Of a stretch of DNA of 64,000 bases, positions 10,741 through 21,115 are shown one piece after another. The first letter of the stretch is position 1. Every line of letters starts with the position of its first letter. Both the position numbers and the translations under genes were made by a program. Source of the DNA: Isoetes taiwanensis (Eukaryota > Streptophyta > Lycopodiopsida > Isoetales > Isoetaceae); the NCBI GenBank assembly GCA_021234155.1, contig JAJEKV010000778.1, forward strand, positions 1 to 64,000, in the 5' to 3' direction. The notes under the pieces were generated by a model. That model made no database searches, was not told where the DNA came from, and was given only the letters and a program-made list of their open reading frames with translations.

Positions 10741-10906
10741 CTCGAAACTAGCAGCACAAATTTCCTACACATAACTTACAACACACCCAAATGAAGAAGT
10801 AAGTGGTGTACTGATTATTCAAGCTTGCTAGACCTTCTTTGGAAAATAACGGTTCAATATTAAATTGCATCATATGGTGGTTCGGAAGAAGAGGGTTGAA
10901 AAGTAC

Positions 10907-11460
10907 CTATTTTTTCAGTGATTTTCCCGAGATTCTTCTTACAGCTTGAGGAGGCTTGAATTGTGGCCTAGTCATTTCAAGAGAGGAAGCATCATCTGTG
11001 GCATGTTGCTCTGCTTCCTCACTATTTGAAATGCTTGAATTCTTCCTCTTCGTTGGGACGGAGGCTTGGGACTCTTTTCTCTTAAGCTGTTGCGGAAACT
11101 CAACTAGTTTATTTCTTTTCCTTTTGTGTGAAGGTGTCACATGACCATAGTCGTGAGGCCATGCCTCCCCAGGGCACACTTCACACTTTGTGATTTTTTT
11201 GTAAAAGGCACATATATTCATTATACCTCTCCTTGCTTTCGGATTCTTCAACTTTTGCATGATGAAACAAAACAATATTCTAAACACAGAGAATCATGGG
11301 CATCCCAGAATCTAGAATGCAACCCACGTAAGTGGATTTTTCCTAATACTTTCGGTCCCCAAAGCGGACTCGATTTCTTCTTGTGTGGCGTAATGCTTTT
11401 CTTGCTGTACATTTCCTTGTAGGTGTATCCGTGGCATTCAAGTCGGTATGATCGAGCCAT
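10907..11460 (-). pseudogene. N-terminal piece of the unidentified minus-strand gene
   Basis: An ATG at 11,458-11,460 starts MARSYRLECHGYTYKEMYSK and continues through WGPKVLGKIHLRGLHSRFWD to 11,248. After a frameshift near 11,250 the next frame carries ARRGIMNICAFYKKITKCEV, then CPGEAWPHDYGHV, then a Lys/Ser-rich tail (LKRKESQASVPTKRKNS) to a TAG at 10,907, closely followed by GGTAC. Cys and His residues (LECHGY, KCEVCPGEAWPHDYGH) suggest another metal-binding segment, and the basic tail could be a nuclear signal. The family is unknown. The zinc-binding-like piece at 9.6-10.0 kb follows on the same strand after a minisatellite. Confidence 0.4.
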
Positions 11461-11464
11461 TTCA

Positions 11465-11640
11465 TTGATCGATCTTCTTGCGGAAATCAGAAATGGTCTT
11501 GCGGATTAAAAGCGTGATCGAGTTTTTGAGGAAAAATGAAAATTCAGAATCGAGAGAAATGGTCTTCTTGCGGATTAAGGGGGCGTGATCAAAGTTTTTG
11601 AGGGAAAATGATGGTGTCACGTTCTTTGAATAAGCTGAAT
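11465..11640. repeat. Imperfect direct duplication
   Basis: Two copies of an approximately 80-base unit (AGAAATGGTCTT...GCGGATTAA...GCGTGATC...TTTTTGAGG.AAAATGA) lie just upstream of the ATG of the minus-strand gene. They could form part of its 5' region. Confidence 0.6.
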
Positions 11641-11732
11641 AAGACTGAAAGGACAAAATTTTGAATAAGTAATCATGTGTATTTTTGAAAAAATAAGCGC
11701 CTCTCCACTACAAATTCGGTAGTTCCCACCAC

Positions 11733-11757
11733 TTAGCACCCAAAAATGTGGTGCTAA
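11733..11757. repeat. Small perfect hairpin
   Basis: TTAGCACC at 11,733-11,740 pairs with GGTGCTAA at 11,750-11,757 around a 9-base loop. It sits between two CCACTACAA words at 11,705 and 11,774. The remaining sequence to 12,110 shows nothing else. Confidence 0.5.
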
Positions 11758-12109
11758 AAATGCGATTTTGTTCCACTACAACATGCTTTCACCCTTATGG
11801 TTGTATGGCTCTAAGGTATATTAATAAATAATAAGAGGTGGCGTGGCATAAGGGGTGATGTGGCAATGAACTAATAGAAGGAAGTTAAATTAAAAAATTT
11901 TGAGAAGCGTGAGAAAGAGGAGGAAGGCGGAGATCTCGGGTGATAAGAAGAGAGAGAAATAGTGATTTGAAGAAGCGATTTTAGAGGTAAGATTAAACCC
12001 GATGTTTGTTTTAATAAAAGGGAATTCATCTTAAAAGCACAATTTCATTATAATGGGAAAATTTTTAGTAAAAGCTGGAATTTTTTTATTTTGGGGGTTA
12101 TATAGACCT

Positions 12110-12350
12110 TATCACGGGGGTTGAGTACCACTGTATCATAGACCTTATCTGGGGGTTGTATACACCACCATGAAATATTTAGAAAACATATTTACTCGGT
12201 ATCATACACCTTACGCATGTGTTAGGTACCGGTATGACACCCATGTATCATACATATATTTTTAAGATACATGAATAGATTTATAGACCTTAGGGTGTAT
12301 GATACACGTGAGTAGTACACATGTATCATACATATGTTTATAGCATACAA
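12110..12350. repeat. GTATCATACACCTTA degenerate repeat
   Basis: Words such as TGTATCATACAT, GTATCATACACCTTA and TAGACCTTA recur about ten times in both orientations over 240 bases. The unit is too eroded to define. Confidence 0.55.
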
Positions 12351-12547
12351 GCCTCAACAGGTCTTACATCCTTCTTTGGCCCGAATAAATGCACCCTCTT
12401 TGCTTCACCAATGTTTATGCACTTTTGACATATGATTGGAAGTTCAATAGGCACCACAGATTTCGTGATTTACATTTGCTAAATTCAATGGATCAACATC
12501 CTTGCCATGAAGGGTGGCTCTCTTTACAAATGGCATGTATAATTGCC

Positions 12548-13130
12548 CTGGTTGGCGCTCCCCAAATGGCTCCATGGGGGTGCCCGGGGTATACCTGGCC
12601 CCCTCCCCTCCTCCCCAAACCCCCCATTTGGGGTATATATCTCCCCTAGCAACTAGCAGAAATGGGGGTATACCCCCTCCCCCACCACCCCCCAAATGGC
12701 CATTTTGGGGGTATCTCTAAAAAAAATTTAAAAAAATAAAAAATTAAAAAAATTAAAAAAATTAAAAAAAAATAAAAAAATTAAAAAAAAAAAAAAAATT
12801 GGCGGGATGCAAATGGCCATGGGCCATTTATGGCGCCATTTGCATCCTCAAGGTGCCATGTGGGGGTATACACGCCCATGGCACCAAATGGCACCATTTG
12901 AGGGGTATACACCCCCCTCTGGCACCCCCAAATGGCGCCATGGAACCATTGAGGGCTCCAAATGGCACCCCAAATGGCTCCATAAGCCATTTGGGGTATA
13001 CCTACCCCCTCGGCACCCTCCAAATGAAGCCATTTGGGTGGTATACACACGCCCCTGGCACCCCAAAATGGCGCCATGAAGCCATTTGAGGGCTCAAATG
13101 GGGCCCAAATGGCTCCATTTGGATGTATAC
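12548..13130. repeat. CCAAATGGCNCCATTTGGGGTATAC palindromic minisatellite
   Basis: Repeats alternate an ATGGC-N-CCAT palindrome with GGGGTATACNCCCCC, so both arms and spacers are near-palindromic. An A-rich tract (12,720-12,797) interrupts the array. Many overlapping Pro/Gly/Trp-rich frames open on both strands because of the repeat and are not taken as genes. Confidence 0.85.
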
Positions 13131-13539
13131 ATGTGATGAATGGCTCTAACAAAAGGCGATGCATATAGAAAGACTTACGGATATGATGGTCACCATTTTT
13201 GGTGAAAAAACTATCGGCGATTGGAGTATATGGATCTTGTAAGAATATTGCGGATCCTCAAAAAAGCGCCCAAAAACCACGTGCAAAAAACTAATGTTAC
13301 CTGAAAATAAATGACTGCAAGAAACCAGCCTAGAAGTCTTGCCGTCGGTATGGAACCATCGAAGACCACTGCATCGCCTATAGAAGGATCTATACAAGCG
13401 CCCTAAAGAAATGATATGTCGGGCGGCAACAACAAATTTGGGATTTCAAATTTTGAATTTCAAAATTTAGTGCGGAGGGCTTTCAAATTTAGGCGGAGGG
13501 GTTTCAAATTTGGGCGGGCATTTTTAAATTCTGGCTTTC

Positions 13540-13945
13540 GCCTTCCGCGAGCCCGCCCATACCCACCGCCCGGCGCCATTAAAAGCTGCTTCCGCGCTGC
13601 GACTACGGCGCCCGCCGCCGGTGGCCTTTGCTACTAAGATGGCCTATTGGACCCTGGCCGCCCGGATCTGCTTCGATGGCCTAGCGCGCGCCTACATCCA
13701 CTTTGCCGCGCCACCATCTCTCCACGCTTCGCGCTGCTGCGGCCGCCCGCGCCAACCCCATTTACCGGTGGCGCCAACGCTAGATGGCCCATTGGACCTA
13801 AGCGCCAGCGCCAGCGCCCTGCCGGTAAGATGGCCCTGGCGCCTAGTGCATCCCAGCGCCAGCAGCTTAAGCCTTTGTTTTCATCCTTTCTAGACACTAA
13901 AGATATCAAGAATCATGAAGGCAAGTCTCCAAGGCAAAAGGTAGG
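13540..13945 (+). CDS. Candidate first exon at a CpG-rich patch
   Basis: The segment 13,540-13,860 is the most CpG- and GC-rich part of the window. From an ATG at about 13,833 the frame MALAPSASQRQQLKPLF, then FLDTKDIKNHEGKSPRQK, runs to GCAAAAG followed by GTAGGT at about 13,941, a good plant donor. Direct repeats of TAAGATGGCC and ATGGCCCATTGGACC lie upstream. This looks like a promoter plus a short coding first exon. No second exon can be fixed, because 14.0-14.5 kb is minisatellite; a protein-like piece at about 14,560-14,650 (VKRHLVGRGFDILMNVGKG) ending in a GGTATT donor might be downstream. The family is unknown. Confidence 0.3.
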
Positions 13946-14029
13946 TCTTCTTTTACTTGATTTTTAGTTTTCCTAGTCAAATAGCACCCGATTTCTTGAA
14001 ATATATGTTTGCTTGATGCATATTGAGGG

Positions 14030-14470
14030 AGGCAAATGGCATGCATCCTTAAGCATGATTTGCTTTATTAAATGCATGTTGAGGAATGCAAAGGCGCCAT
14101 GGCGCCATTTTGCATTCACCACCATGCATTTGATCCGGATGTTATATCAAATGCATGTTGTGGATGCCTCATCATGTTTGGAAATGGCACCTTGAGGATG
14201 CAGCCATTTGCACACCACTTAACCATTCAAAAAATTTCAAAAAAATTTTTTTTTTTTTTTTTTTTGCGGGTGCAAATGGCGCCATGGCCCCAACTACCTT
14301 CCTTTTGGGGGAAATTTTTTGGGTCTTTGGGGGTGTAAATGGCACCATGTTGCATCCTCAGGTGCCATTTCCAAGCATCTTTGAGGATGCAAATAAGCCA
14401 TTTGCATTCACTAACATCAAAAAAAAAAAAATATGTTGAGGATGCATTCACCGGCATGCATTTGGTCTGC
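14030..14470. repeat. ATGGCGCCAT / GAGGATGCAAATG minisatellite
   Basis: This is a degenerate array of GAGGATGCAAATGGC and GCCATTTTGCATTCA words with palindromic ATGGCGCCAT cores. It is related to the array at 12.5-13.1 kb. T- and A-runs at 14,247-14,265 and 14,420-14,431 interrupt it. Confidence 0.75.
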
Positions 14471-15440
14471 TATAGCAAATGCACGTTCGGGTATGCCGGG
14501 AGATTTGTGGAGTCACCGCCGTCGACTTGGTACCTTTGAAGATTTTAGTCGATGAAGATTCAAAATCGACACAACTTTTGTGAAGAGGCATTTAGTGGGG
14601 CGAGGATTTGACATTCTTATGAATGTTGGCAAAGGCAATTCAGCAACAAATTTAGGTATTTTAGCTTCATAAACAAATTTTCTTGATGTGTAAATTTGTC
14701 AATTTTAGAAGTTAATGATGCCCTTCTTCTGTAAAATAGGTAAAACTTGCTAACTTAAGTTTTGATATTTTTTTTGTTGTTTCCCCCCTCGATATTAATA
14801 AGCCAATAAATGGCACTTTAGATGCATTTTTTTGCTAAATTGCGCCATAATTGCTCAAAAAAATGGTCATAAAATGGATTAAAAGGATTTTCATCCCTAA
14901 TTGGAATCACGAAATTTCTCATTTTAATGAAATTGTGCTTTTAAGAGCAGAAGTCTTTGGAGTATCAGGAGAAAAACAAGTGTTGTGCAGTAAATTCGAG
15001 GAGTCTTCATTACGCTGAAAAGCCTTGAATAGCTGGGTCTTGGCGAGCCTAAGGGCGAAATGCCTACTTACTCCATTTTGAATCGATAGAACTACCACGG
15101 GCTGTTTTTTGCGATGCAAGGGAAGCCATCCATTTTACTGCTTGTTGAACAAAGCCCAAACAAGTGGAAATAGAAAAGATCTGATATTAATCAAGTAATA
15201 GGTTATATCTAAAGAAAATAGCTTCTAGATCGGCGGAGCGTGCGCCTTTGCAAGAACCCTAAATGACATGTTGACAAACCTTAAGAATCATGCTTCTCAT
15301 CTACAAATAATAGCTAAAAACCAGGGATAAAGGGAAATCGGCCAGATTACTGGAAGATCCGGCCTCTTTCAAAGGTCGAAATGATCTCTGGCTAATCGAT
15401 AGGGAGATCTGGCCAAACCATTTCGTCTGATACGAAATTG
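14471..15440. other. Stretch without recognised gene
   Basis: Apart from the possible exon piece near 14,560-14,650, only short frames occur (a minus frame at 14,919-15,119 is unrecognised). No array is seen. Confidence 0.3.
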
Positions 15441-15442
15441 GC

Positions 15443-16483
15443 TGTAACAGGCCACGACCCGTTATCAGCCAAATTAATAACCTTAATATAATGATTCCTT
15501 AGGTTAACTAATTAATTCGTTTATTTAAGCAAGGACCATAGATACCACGTCGAATAAGAAAACAAGACCATTGGGCTTAGAACACACGCACTGGACGACA
15601 TGGAGTGTCTTCATTGCCATGCAAATTAAGTTAGCATTAAGTTAACTCGAACACTATATCACAACATTATGCAACAATATTATACGTGCAAAGTTAAGCC
15701 TAAATACATTGAGCATGAACTGTTCTCAAGCCAACTCTGTTGCCTAGCTTTTCGTTTTGACATATTATAATTATAGGAATGCCGAAGGTTATATGAACTA
15801 AGGTTAGGTATTAATTGTTCGTAAATCAAAAGGAAAAATATATGTCAATCCGTTCAAGGCATGAATATGAACAAAGTTGGATACATAGACATAACTAGTA
15901 TTTCTCGAGCTAGCATACCCATAGGAAAATATTGGAAATAAGCCCATGTTGCTAGCTTTTGGATTGCACCTTGGTCTGCCCACAACTCGGGGAGAATAGC
16001 GGCTTAGAGGCGCTGAGTGTTAAGCACTCGGCACTAGCAGTGGAGCGGCCAGGCTTCGCTAGTCTTGCGGACTCGGCGCTAGTCCGCGTCCGAGTTGCTT
16101 CTAGGTGAAGGTCTTTCCCAGGAGCTAGAGACCGTAGCTTAGGGGAGACCCTAACATATTACCAGGACTTGGGGGACGGCGTGTGGGTTACTTGACCCGT
16201 GAGATCTTAGGCTTGTGTGAAGTATTTTTCCGTAACAGCAGGTGTCGGGCGAAGGACCGTCACAGAACCTAGTTTGCAAGAATGCAGTAGGTACTACTAC
16301 CAACAAGTAGCCCTTGGCCCTCGTTCATTACTAGTTCAACTAGTACCAACATTAGCTAAAATCGTAAATATTAACTAAGGTAAGCAATAACCCATTAAAA
16401 CCTTCCCTTTAAATTTTAATGGTCGATAACGAGGAACAAAATCCCTGATTTCTTTAATGGGCTGATAACGGGTCCTGGTTACC
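15443..16483. mobile_element. Putative ~1-kb non-autonomous element with terminal inverted repeats
   Basis: GACCCGTTATCAGCC at 15,456-15,470 is matched perfectly in inverted orientation at 16,460-16,474. Weaker similarity extends outward (GTAACAGG against GTAACCAGG) and inward (ATTAA). The interior has no transposase frame. It includes a GC-rich block at 15,965-16,260 with the word ACTCGGCRCTAG repeated. A target duplication could not be fixed. The inverted repeats could alternatively be internal to a larger LTR element whose border lies at 16,891. Confidence 0.4.
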
Positions 16484-16878
16484 TTTTAACAAAATCCGCG
16501 AGAATCAAAAATCTCGGAATCCACGAAATTGTGATTTAGGTGCCGGCCGAGATCAATCACTCTGGGCTGCTTTCGATTACTCAGTTACCCACGAAATTTG
16601 GCGGGTAAGCATTTTGGCCTCAAATGCTCTGGTTCGTAAATTTTCAGCTCAAAGCCGAAGCTGTTTTGCAAAAATCCGTTTGTCCGGGCCCCAAACATGA
16701 TTTAGCAAGCCACCTTGCCGAGAGGCTCTGGCCGATTTCATATTGGCTTCTCGGGTCCCCAAGGGCTGAAGAAGCGATTCTAACGCGTAAACCTTTGCGC
16801 CGTGGATGCTCGAAATTGCTCTCAAGTTACGCTCTCTTAAGCTAGCGCAGCGACCCTCGAACCCGACATCAAACTTAG

Positions 16879-16910
16879 GCTCGATACCAATGTTACGATG
16901 CCATGGAAGG
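16879..16910 (-). mobile_element. LTR/primer-binding-site-like junction
   Basis: Read on the minus strand, GCATCGTAACA is followed by TTGGTATCGAGCC. This matches the usual plant arrangement of an LTR ending in CA next to a primer binding site for initiator tRNA-Met (TGGTATCAGAGCC), with two bases missing. If real, an LTR lies to the right (from 16,891) and the internal region to the left, on the minus strand. No gag or pol frame supports it. Confidence 0.35.
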
Positions 16911-17099
16911 GGGCCAAGTTTGGCTACCATGAACCCCACAGGTTCCTCCTCGAGTCCCTTGGACTCCCCATGCCGGACTTGTGTTCATCCCACGGATCAA
17001 TCTTTTGCAACATCAAGCGGTTCTCTAATCGTTCAGGAATGATTCTCCATGCACTACCACCCCAGTGCAGGACCACACCAAAAACAACGATAACAAAAA

Positions 17100-18050
17100 G
17101 ACCACATGTGGTTGTTCCAAAAATCTACATGTGGTTATGTGGAGGTGTGGTTTATTAAGGAGGCGGTGTAGTTTTTTATGGAGCTATAGTTTTTTTTTTT
17201 GAAGGTGTGGTCTTTTTTTTTTTGAGGTGTTGTTTTTTAAAAAAGTGTTGCTTGTTTTTTGGGGGGTGTTTTTTTTAAGAAGGTGTTGTTTTTTTGAGGT
17301 GTAGTTTATAACTAGGTGTAGTTTTTTTAAGTGGTCGTTTTTTTATGGAAGTATAGTTTTTTGAAGTGTGGTTTATAAGGAGGTATAGTTTTTAAGTGGT
17401 TGTTTTTAAGGAAGTATAGTTTTTGAAGTGGTATGATTTTTTAATCGGGGTGTTGTTTTTGAGGTGTCGTTTATAAGTGGGTGTAGTTTTTAAATAAATT
17501 TGTTTTTTAAAAGTATGGTTTTTTTTGAAGTGTGGTTTATAAGCGGGTGTAGTTTTTAAGTGGGTACATTTTTTTTAAGGAAGTATGGTTTTACGAAGTG
17601 GTATGATTTTTTTTTAATCGAGGGTGTTGTTTTTTGAGGTGTCGTTTATAAGTGGGTGTAATTTTTAAATAGCTATTTTTAAAAAAAGTATGGTTTTTGA
17701 AGTGTGGTTTATAAGCGGGTGTAGTTTTTTTAAGTGGTTTTTTTAATGAAGTATGGTTTTAAAAGTGGTGTAGTTTATAACTAGATGTAGTGTTTAAGAA
17801 GCTATTTTTAAGGAAATATGATTTTTTTTTGGTGTGGTTTATTAGGTATAGTTTTTACGTAGCTATTTTTTTAAAGTAAGTATGGTTTTTGAGGTGTGGT
17901 TTTAAGTAGGTGTAGTTTTTAAGTGGCTTTTTTACTGAAGTGTGGTTTTACGAAGTGGCGTAGTTTTTCTGTGAGCTATTTCTTAAGGAAGTATGGTTTT
18001 TTTTGAGGCTATTTCTTAAGCAAAGCACCACCCACGGAATATTGTTTGTT
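17100..18050. repeat. T/G-rich tandem region (GTGTGGTTTATAAG...GTGTAGTTTTTAAG)
   Basis: Words such as GAAGTGTGGTTTATAAGCGG, GTGTAGTTTTTAAGTGG and AAGTATGGTTTTTGAAG alternate for about 900 bases with a loose period near 60-110 bases. The plus strand is strongly T/G-biased. It may fill the LTR suggested by the junction at 16,891. Confidence 0.8.
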
Positions 18051-18118
18051 GCTCAACTTTGGGAATGTATTGTATTGTTTTACATTCGTGAAAAATAACT
18101 TCAATGGTTAGATCCAAC

Positions 18119-18502
18119 CACTACAAGAGAATGAGCATTTTTTATCGGAAAAATCGTCGGTGTCTAAAGAGATTTTTGCGACATCTGGTGACGAGCGTCT
18201 TGACGATTACTATTTTGATGCTTTTCGGCGATACTACATCGGACATATCGTCACATAAATCGTCAGGAAGCCTTCATCGGGTTAAGCGTCGAATTTCGCG
18301 TCAAAATATCGTCAAAAATCGTCGGGTTATCGTCGAGAATTTAGCGTCGGTTCGGCGTCGGAATTTCGCGTCGGAATTTCGCGTCGGAATAATCGTCGAG
18401 AAAATCGTCGGATATAACGTCGGATATATCATCGGATTTTCGCGTCGGACTATTCGTGGAATATTGCATCGGACTAATCGTCAGATGGTGCTTTTCTAGG
18501 TG
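18119..18502 (+). mobile_element. Probable non-autonomous CACTA (En/Spm) mini-element
   Basis: The left end reads CACTACAAGAGAATGAGC, close to the CACTACAAGAAA ends of plant CACTA elements. The interior is filled with ATCGTCGG, GCGTCGGAATTTC and TATCGTC words, typical of subterminal transposase-binding repeats in this superfamily. The right end (GCTTTTCTAGGTG) is a degraded match to an inverted CACTA end. At 384 bases with no coding region it would depend on a transposase supplied elsewhere. The 3-bp target duplication is not clear, so the right border is uncertain. Confidence 0.55.
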
Positions 18503-19034
18503 CTATTACAATTTTAGTTATAACATTTGATTGAATAGTATATTTTAGATGAAATTTGATGTTTCACAAAGCTCCTCGATCTGTCTAATGATGTATTATT
18601 TAATTAAGCTTGATTTAGTTCCGGGAGGGAGGGGGGGAATTAATTTCCATCCCTAGCTAGTATTATCCTTTATTGGCGTCGGATGGGGGCACCTTACGTA
18701 GAATATGTTGGCGGCAAGATTTGAAGAAACGGTATTGAGTCGACATGGGGTCAAATTGACCCCATTAAATAGGACGCATACTGCCACAATACCATGGCTT
18801 CATCAAGTATACAACACGGGGAGCATGTACATCTGATGGCGAAGCGGGCATAACTCAAACACAACGTCCACCAAAGCAGAGGCACGATTGATTTCTTCAG
18901 CGGGCCTCAAATAGAACAAAGTTGACTTGACACAAAATAAGAGTTGGCTTCACGGTTCAAGCGTCAAAGCGCTTTTTGAATACCACAATTTCTCTTTCTA
19001 CGTGGCGGCCGGATGGGGTTCGGCTGGTGTTTAA
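18503..19034. other. Stretch without recognised gene
   Basis: Only short frames occur. GGGTCAAATTGACCCC at about 18,748 is a small palindrome. Confidence 0.3.
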
Positions 19035-19870
19035 ATGGGTTATGGGAAATACTCCAATTGTTATACATACTCTAATATGCTAATGGAAGGAAGCGCTAAA
19101 GCGGGATCAAACTCAAAAGGTCCCTGTTTTGATGAAGGCAAGCTCTCATATAGATTACGTATTTTCCTTGCAAAGTTAGCATCTTCTTTCTTGAAGCCAA
19201 TCCCGAACACAAAAAGCAAAAGCATGCGAGGTTTGCCAAACTTCCTTTGGGAAGAAGCGGTAAAAGCTATTCTTTGTGCTAGTGCAAAATGCTTTGCCAA
19301 CCAAAAGTCTGGAAGGTATGTGCTTGAGAATTCTTATGGTGGGAAGTATGCCTAACTTTGAAAATTATAAAGCATATGGCTACTTTTGGGATATACTCAT
19401 ATTCCCAAAGGAAAATAGATTAAAATTAGATGCCGGATGCATCATAACCTATTTGGTAGGATATGATGAGCATTGAAAAGATTCTGAGAATGTACAATCG
19501 GAAAAGAAGAAACATCATAGTGGCGAGAGATGTGACTTTTGTAGAAGAAGAATTATCTGGTGAAGGTCTATAAGCAAAGTGGAGATTAAGTACAAAATAG
19601 TAGAGCCCCTGCAATACAAATGTAAATGATATGGCGATTTGGATGACAAGGTGGATAAGAATGCACAAAGCTTGGAAACAAATCTTAAAGATGCATGCAA
19701 TGATGAGGAAATTGACAATGTTGAAGACAATAACAATCTGTGGCTGTGGAGGTTGTTCTTGTAAGAAAATACAAATGTATACATGAATGTGAGACTACCC
19801 AGAAGGAAATAGTTTGGGGGACGTTCATCAAACTCTAGTGGCAATGGATCGTCAATACAACGTATAAGTT
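19035..19870 (+). pseudogene. Ty1/Copia polyprotein remnant (integrase end to start of reverse transcriptase)
   Basis: Ordered Copia landmarks are split over three frames. RGLPNFLWEEAVKA lies near 19,225-19,270 and PTKSLEGM near 19,285-19,310. PNFENYKAYGYFWDI, PKENRLKLDA and YLVGYDEH run to 19,476. VARDVTFVEEE lies near 19,530-19,560. These match the conserved stretch after the integrase core (LPxxLWxEAV, GYxxxxKAYR, xxRDVxFxE) in plant Copia polyproteins. After that come an acidic linker (NDEEIDNVEDNNN) and weak remnants to about 19,870. Upstream of RGLPN the sequence is scrambled, and the protease, catalytic core and RNase H are absent. At least three frameshifts and a stop make it dead. 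It is followed 110 bases later by an A-tract. Confidence 0.8.
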
Positions 19871-19977
19871 AGAAGGTTGACTCTGTAGCTACCCCCTCTT
19901 CAAACCTGTACAGGAGGGTGTCAACTTGCTATATAGTCATATAATTTTTACTCAATATAATAGAATTCCTTATCCAT

Positions 19978-19998
19978 AAAAAAAAAAAAAAAAAAAAA
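19978..19998 (+). other. 21-base A-tract downstream of the Copia remnant
   Basis: A pure run of A follows an AT-rich segment with AATATAATAGAATTCC. It lies on the coding strand of the Copia remnant and may be a retroposed poly(A) tail. Confidence 0.5.
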
Positions 19999-20694
19999 CC
20001 AAAAGTTGTATGAGATTTATTGGGTGGGATTTTGCTTTTTCTTATAATATACTTTTTTTTTTTTGCTATCATGCTTCAAATAAAGGTTCAAGGAATTAAA
20101 CTTGCTAGATGCCAGTTTTTATTTATATAGTTACCAACAAATCATTTTCATGACATGCATAGACGTGTTGCAAACTAAAACTACCGAAGATGTTTTGGCA
20201 AAGCAAAAATAAACCCAACATGAACAATCCTTGACATACAAATATTTAGCAAAGCATTGTGCATAAGGAGTTGTTAAAAGTCAAACCCATGACACAACAC
20301 AACCATTGAGTCCTTCTTTGAAAAGGAGAAGCTTATAAGCAAATATTTGGATTCTACCAATGATCTTTACCTTCACAAAATGTAGGCATGCGAGAATCTT
20401 ATATTCTTGTTATGAAATATCCTAACGACTTGTATAGATCAAACTTCTAACCAACCTTTACACCTCTACGTATGCAACTCTACACACGTTTGCTCACGGA
20501 TGCCAACTTGTTCGAGAACGCGTGAACATTTTCCGCTTATAAGGGTTCTTCTTCCCCATTGCATCCTTTGTGTCTTCTCTCCTCTTCAACTTTCTATTCT
20601 TTTCCATTCCTTTCCCTAAAAAATACGGTCGAGACACTTGGATCCTTCTCACGCTTGCTCTCTTCTCTTTGGTTTTTTAAGGTTGAAATGTTGT
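19999..20694. other. Stretch without recognised gene
   Basis: AT-rich sequence with short frames only. No array or motif was identified. Confidence 0.3.
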
Positions 20695-21115
20695 GCCCTA
20701 TGATCTAGCATGCCCCTAGGCTAGCATGCCCCTAGGCTCGAACCACCTTGGCTCAAGCGTGCCACATGACTCAAACATGCCACATAGGCACAAACATGCC
20801 ACCTAGGCCCAATGCCCCTAGGCTCAAACATGCCACTAGGGTCATAAAATGCTCTTTCAGATGATGTATTTTTTTTAATGATGAAATATGATTTTGTACA
20901 TTTTTTTGATGGTTGAAATGTTGTGCCCCTAGGCTCAAACATGCCCCTAGGCTAGCCACTTTGGCTCAAGCAGGACATGCTCAAACATGCCACATAGGCT
21001 CAAATGTGACATGTGGTCAAGCATGCCCTAGACTCAAACATGACATGTGGGACATGTGGAAACATGCCCGTAGACACGTGGCATAAACATGCTGCGTAGA
21101 CCGTGGCATAAAACA
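20695..21115. repeat. CATGCCACCTAGGCTCAAA minisatellite
   Basis: Irregular copies of AACATGCCACATAGGCTCAAA and CATGCCCCTAGGCT occur in two clusters separated by about 90 bases. It belongs to the same word family as the repeats at 3940-4000 and 5583-6300. Confidence 0.8.

Noticed and set aside
11705-11790. A second CACTA element from CCACTACAA words
   Set aside because: No TCGTCGG-type subterminal repeats and no inverted partner end; the match is too short.
15960-16260. A ribosomal or other structural RNA gene in the GC-rich block
   Set aside because: No conserved rRNA words were recognised. The block lies inside a segment bounded by inverted repeats and is better treated as element interior.
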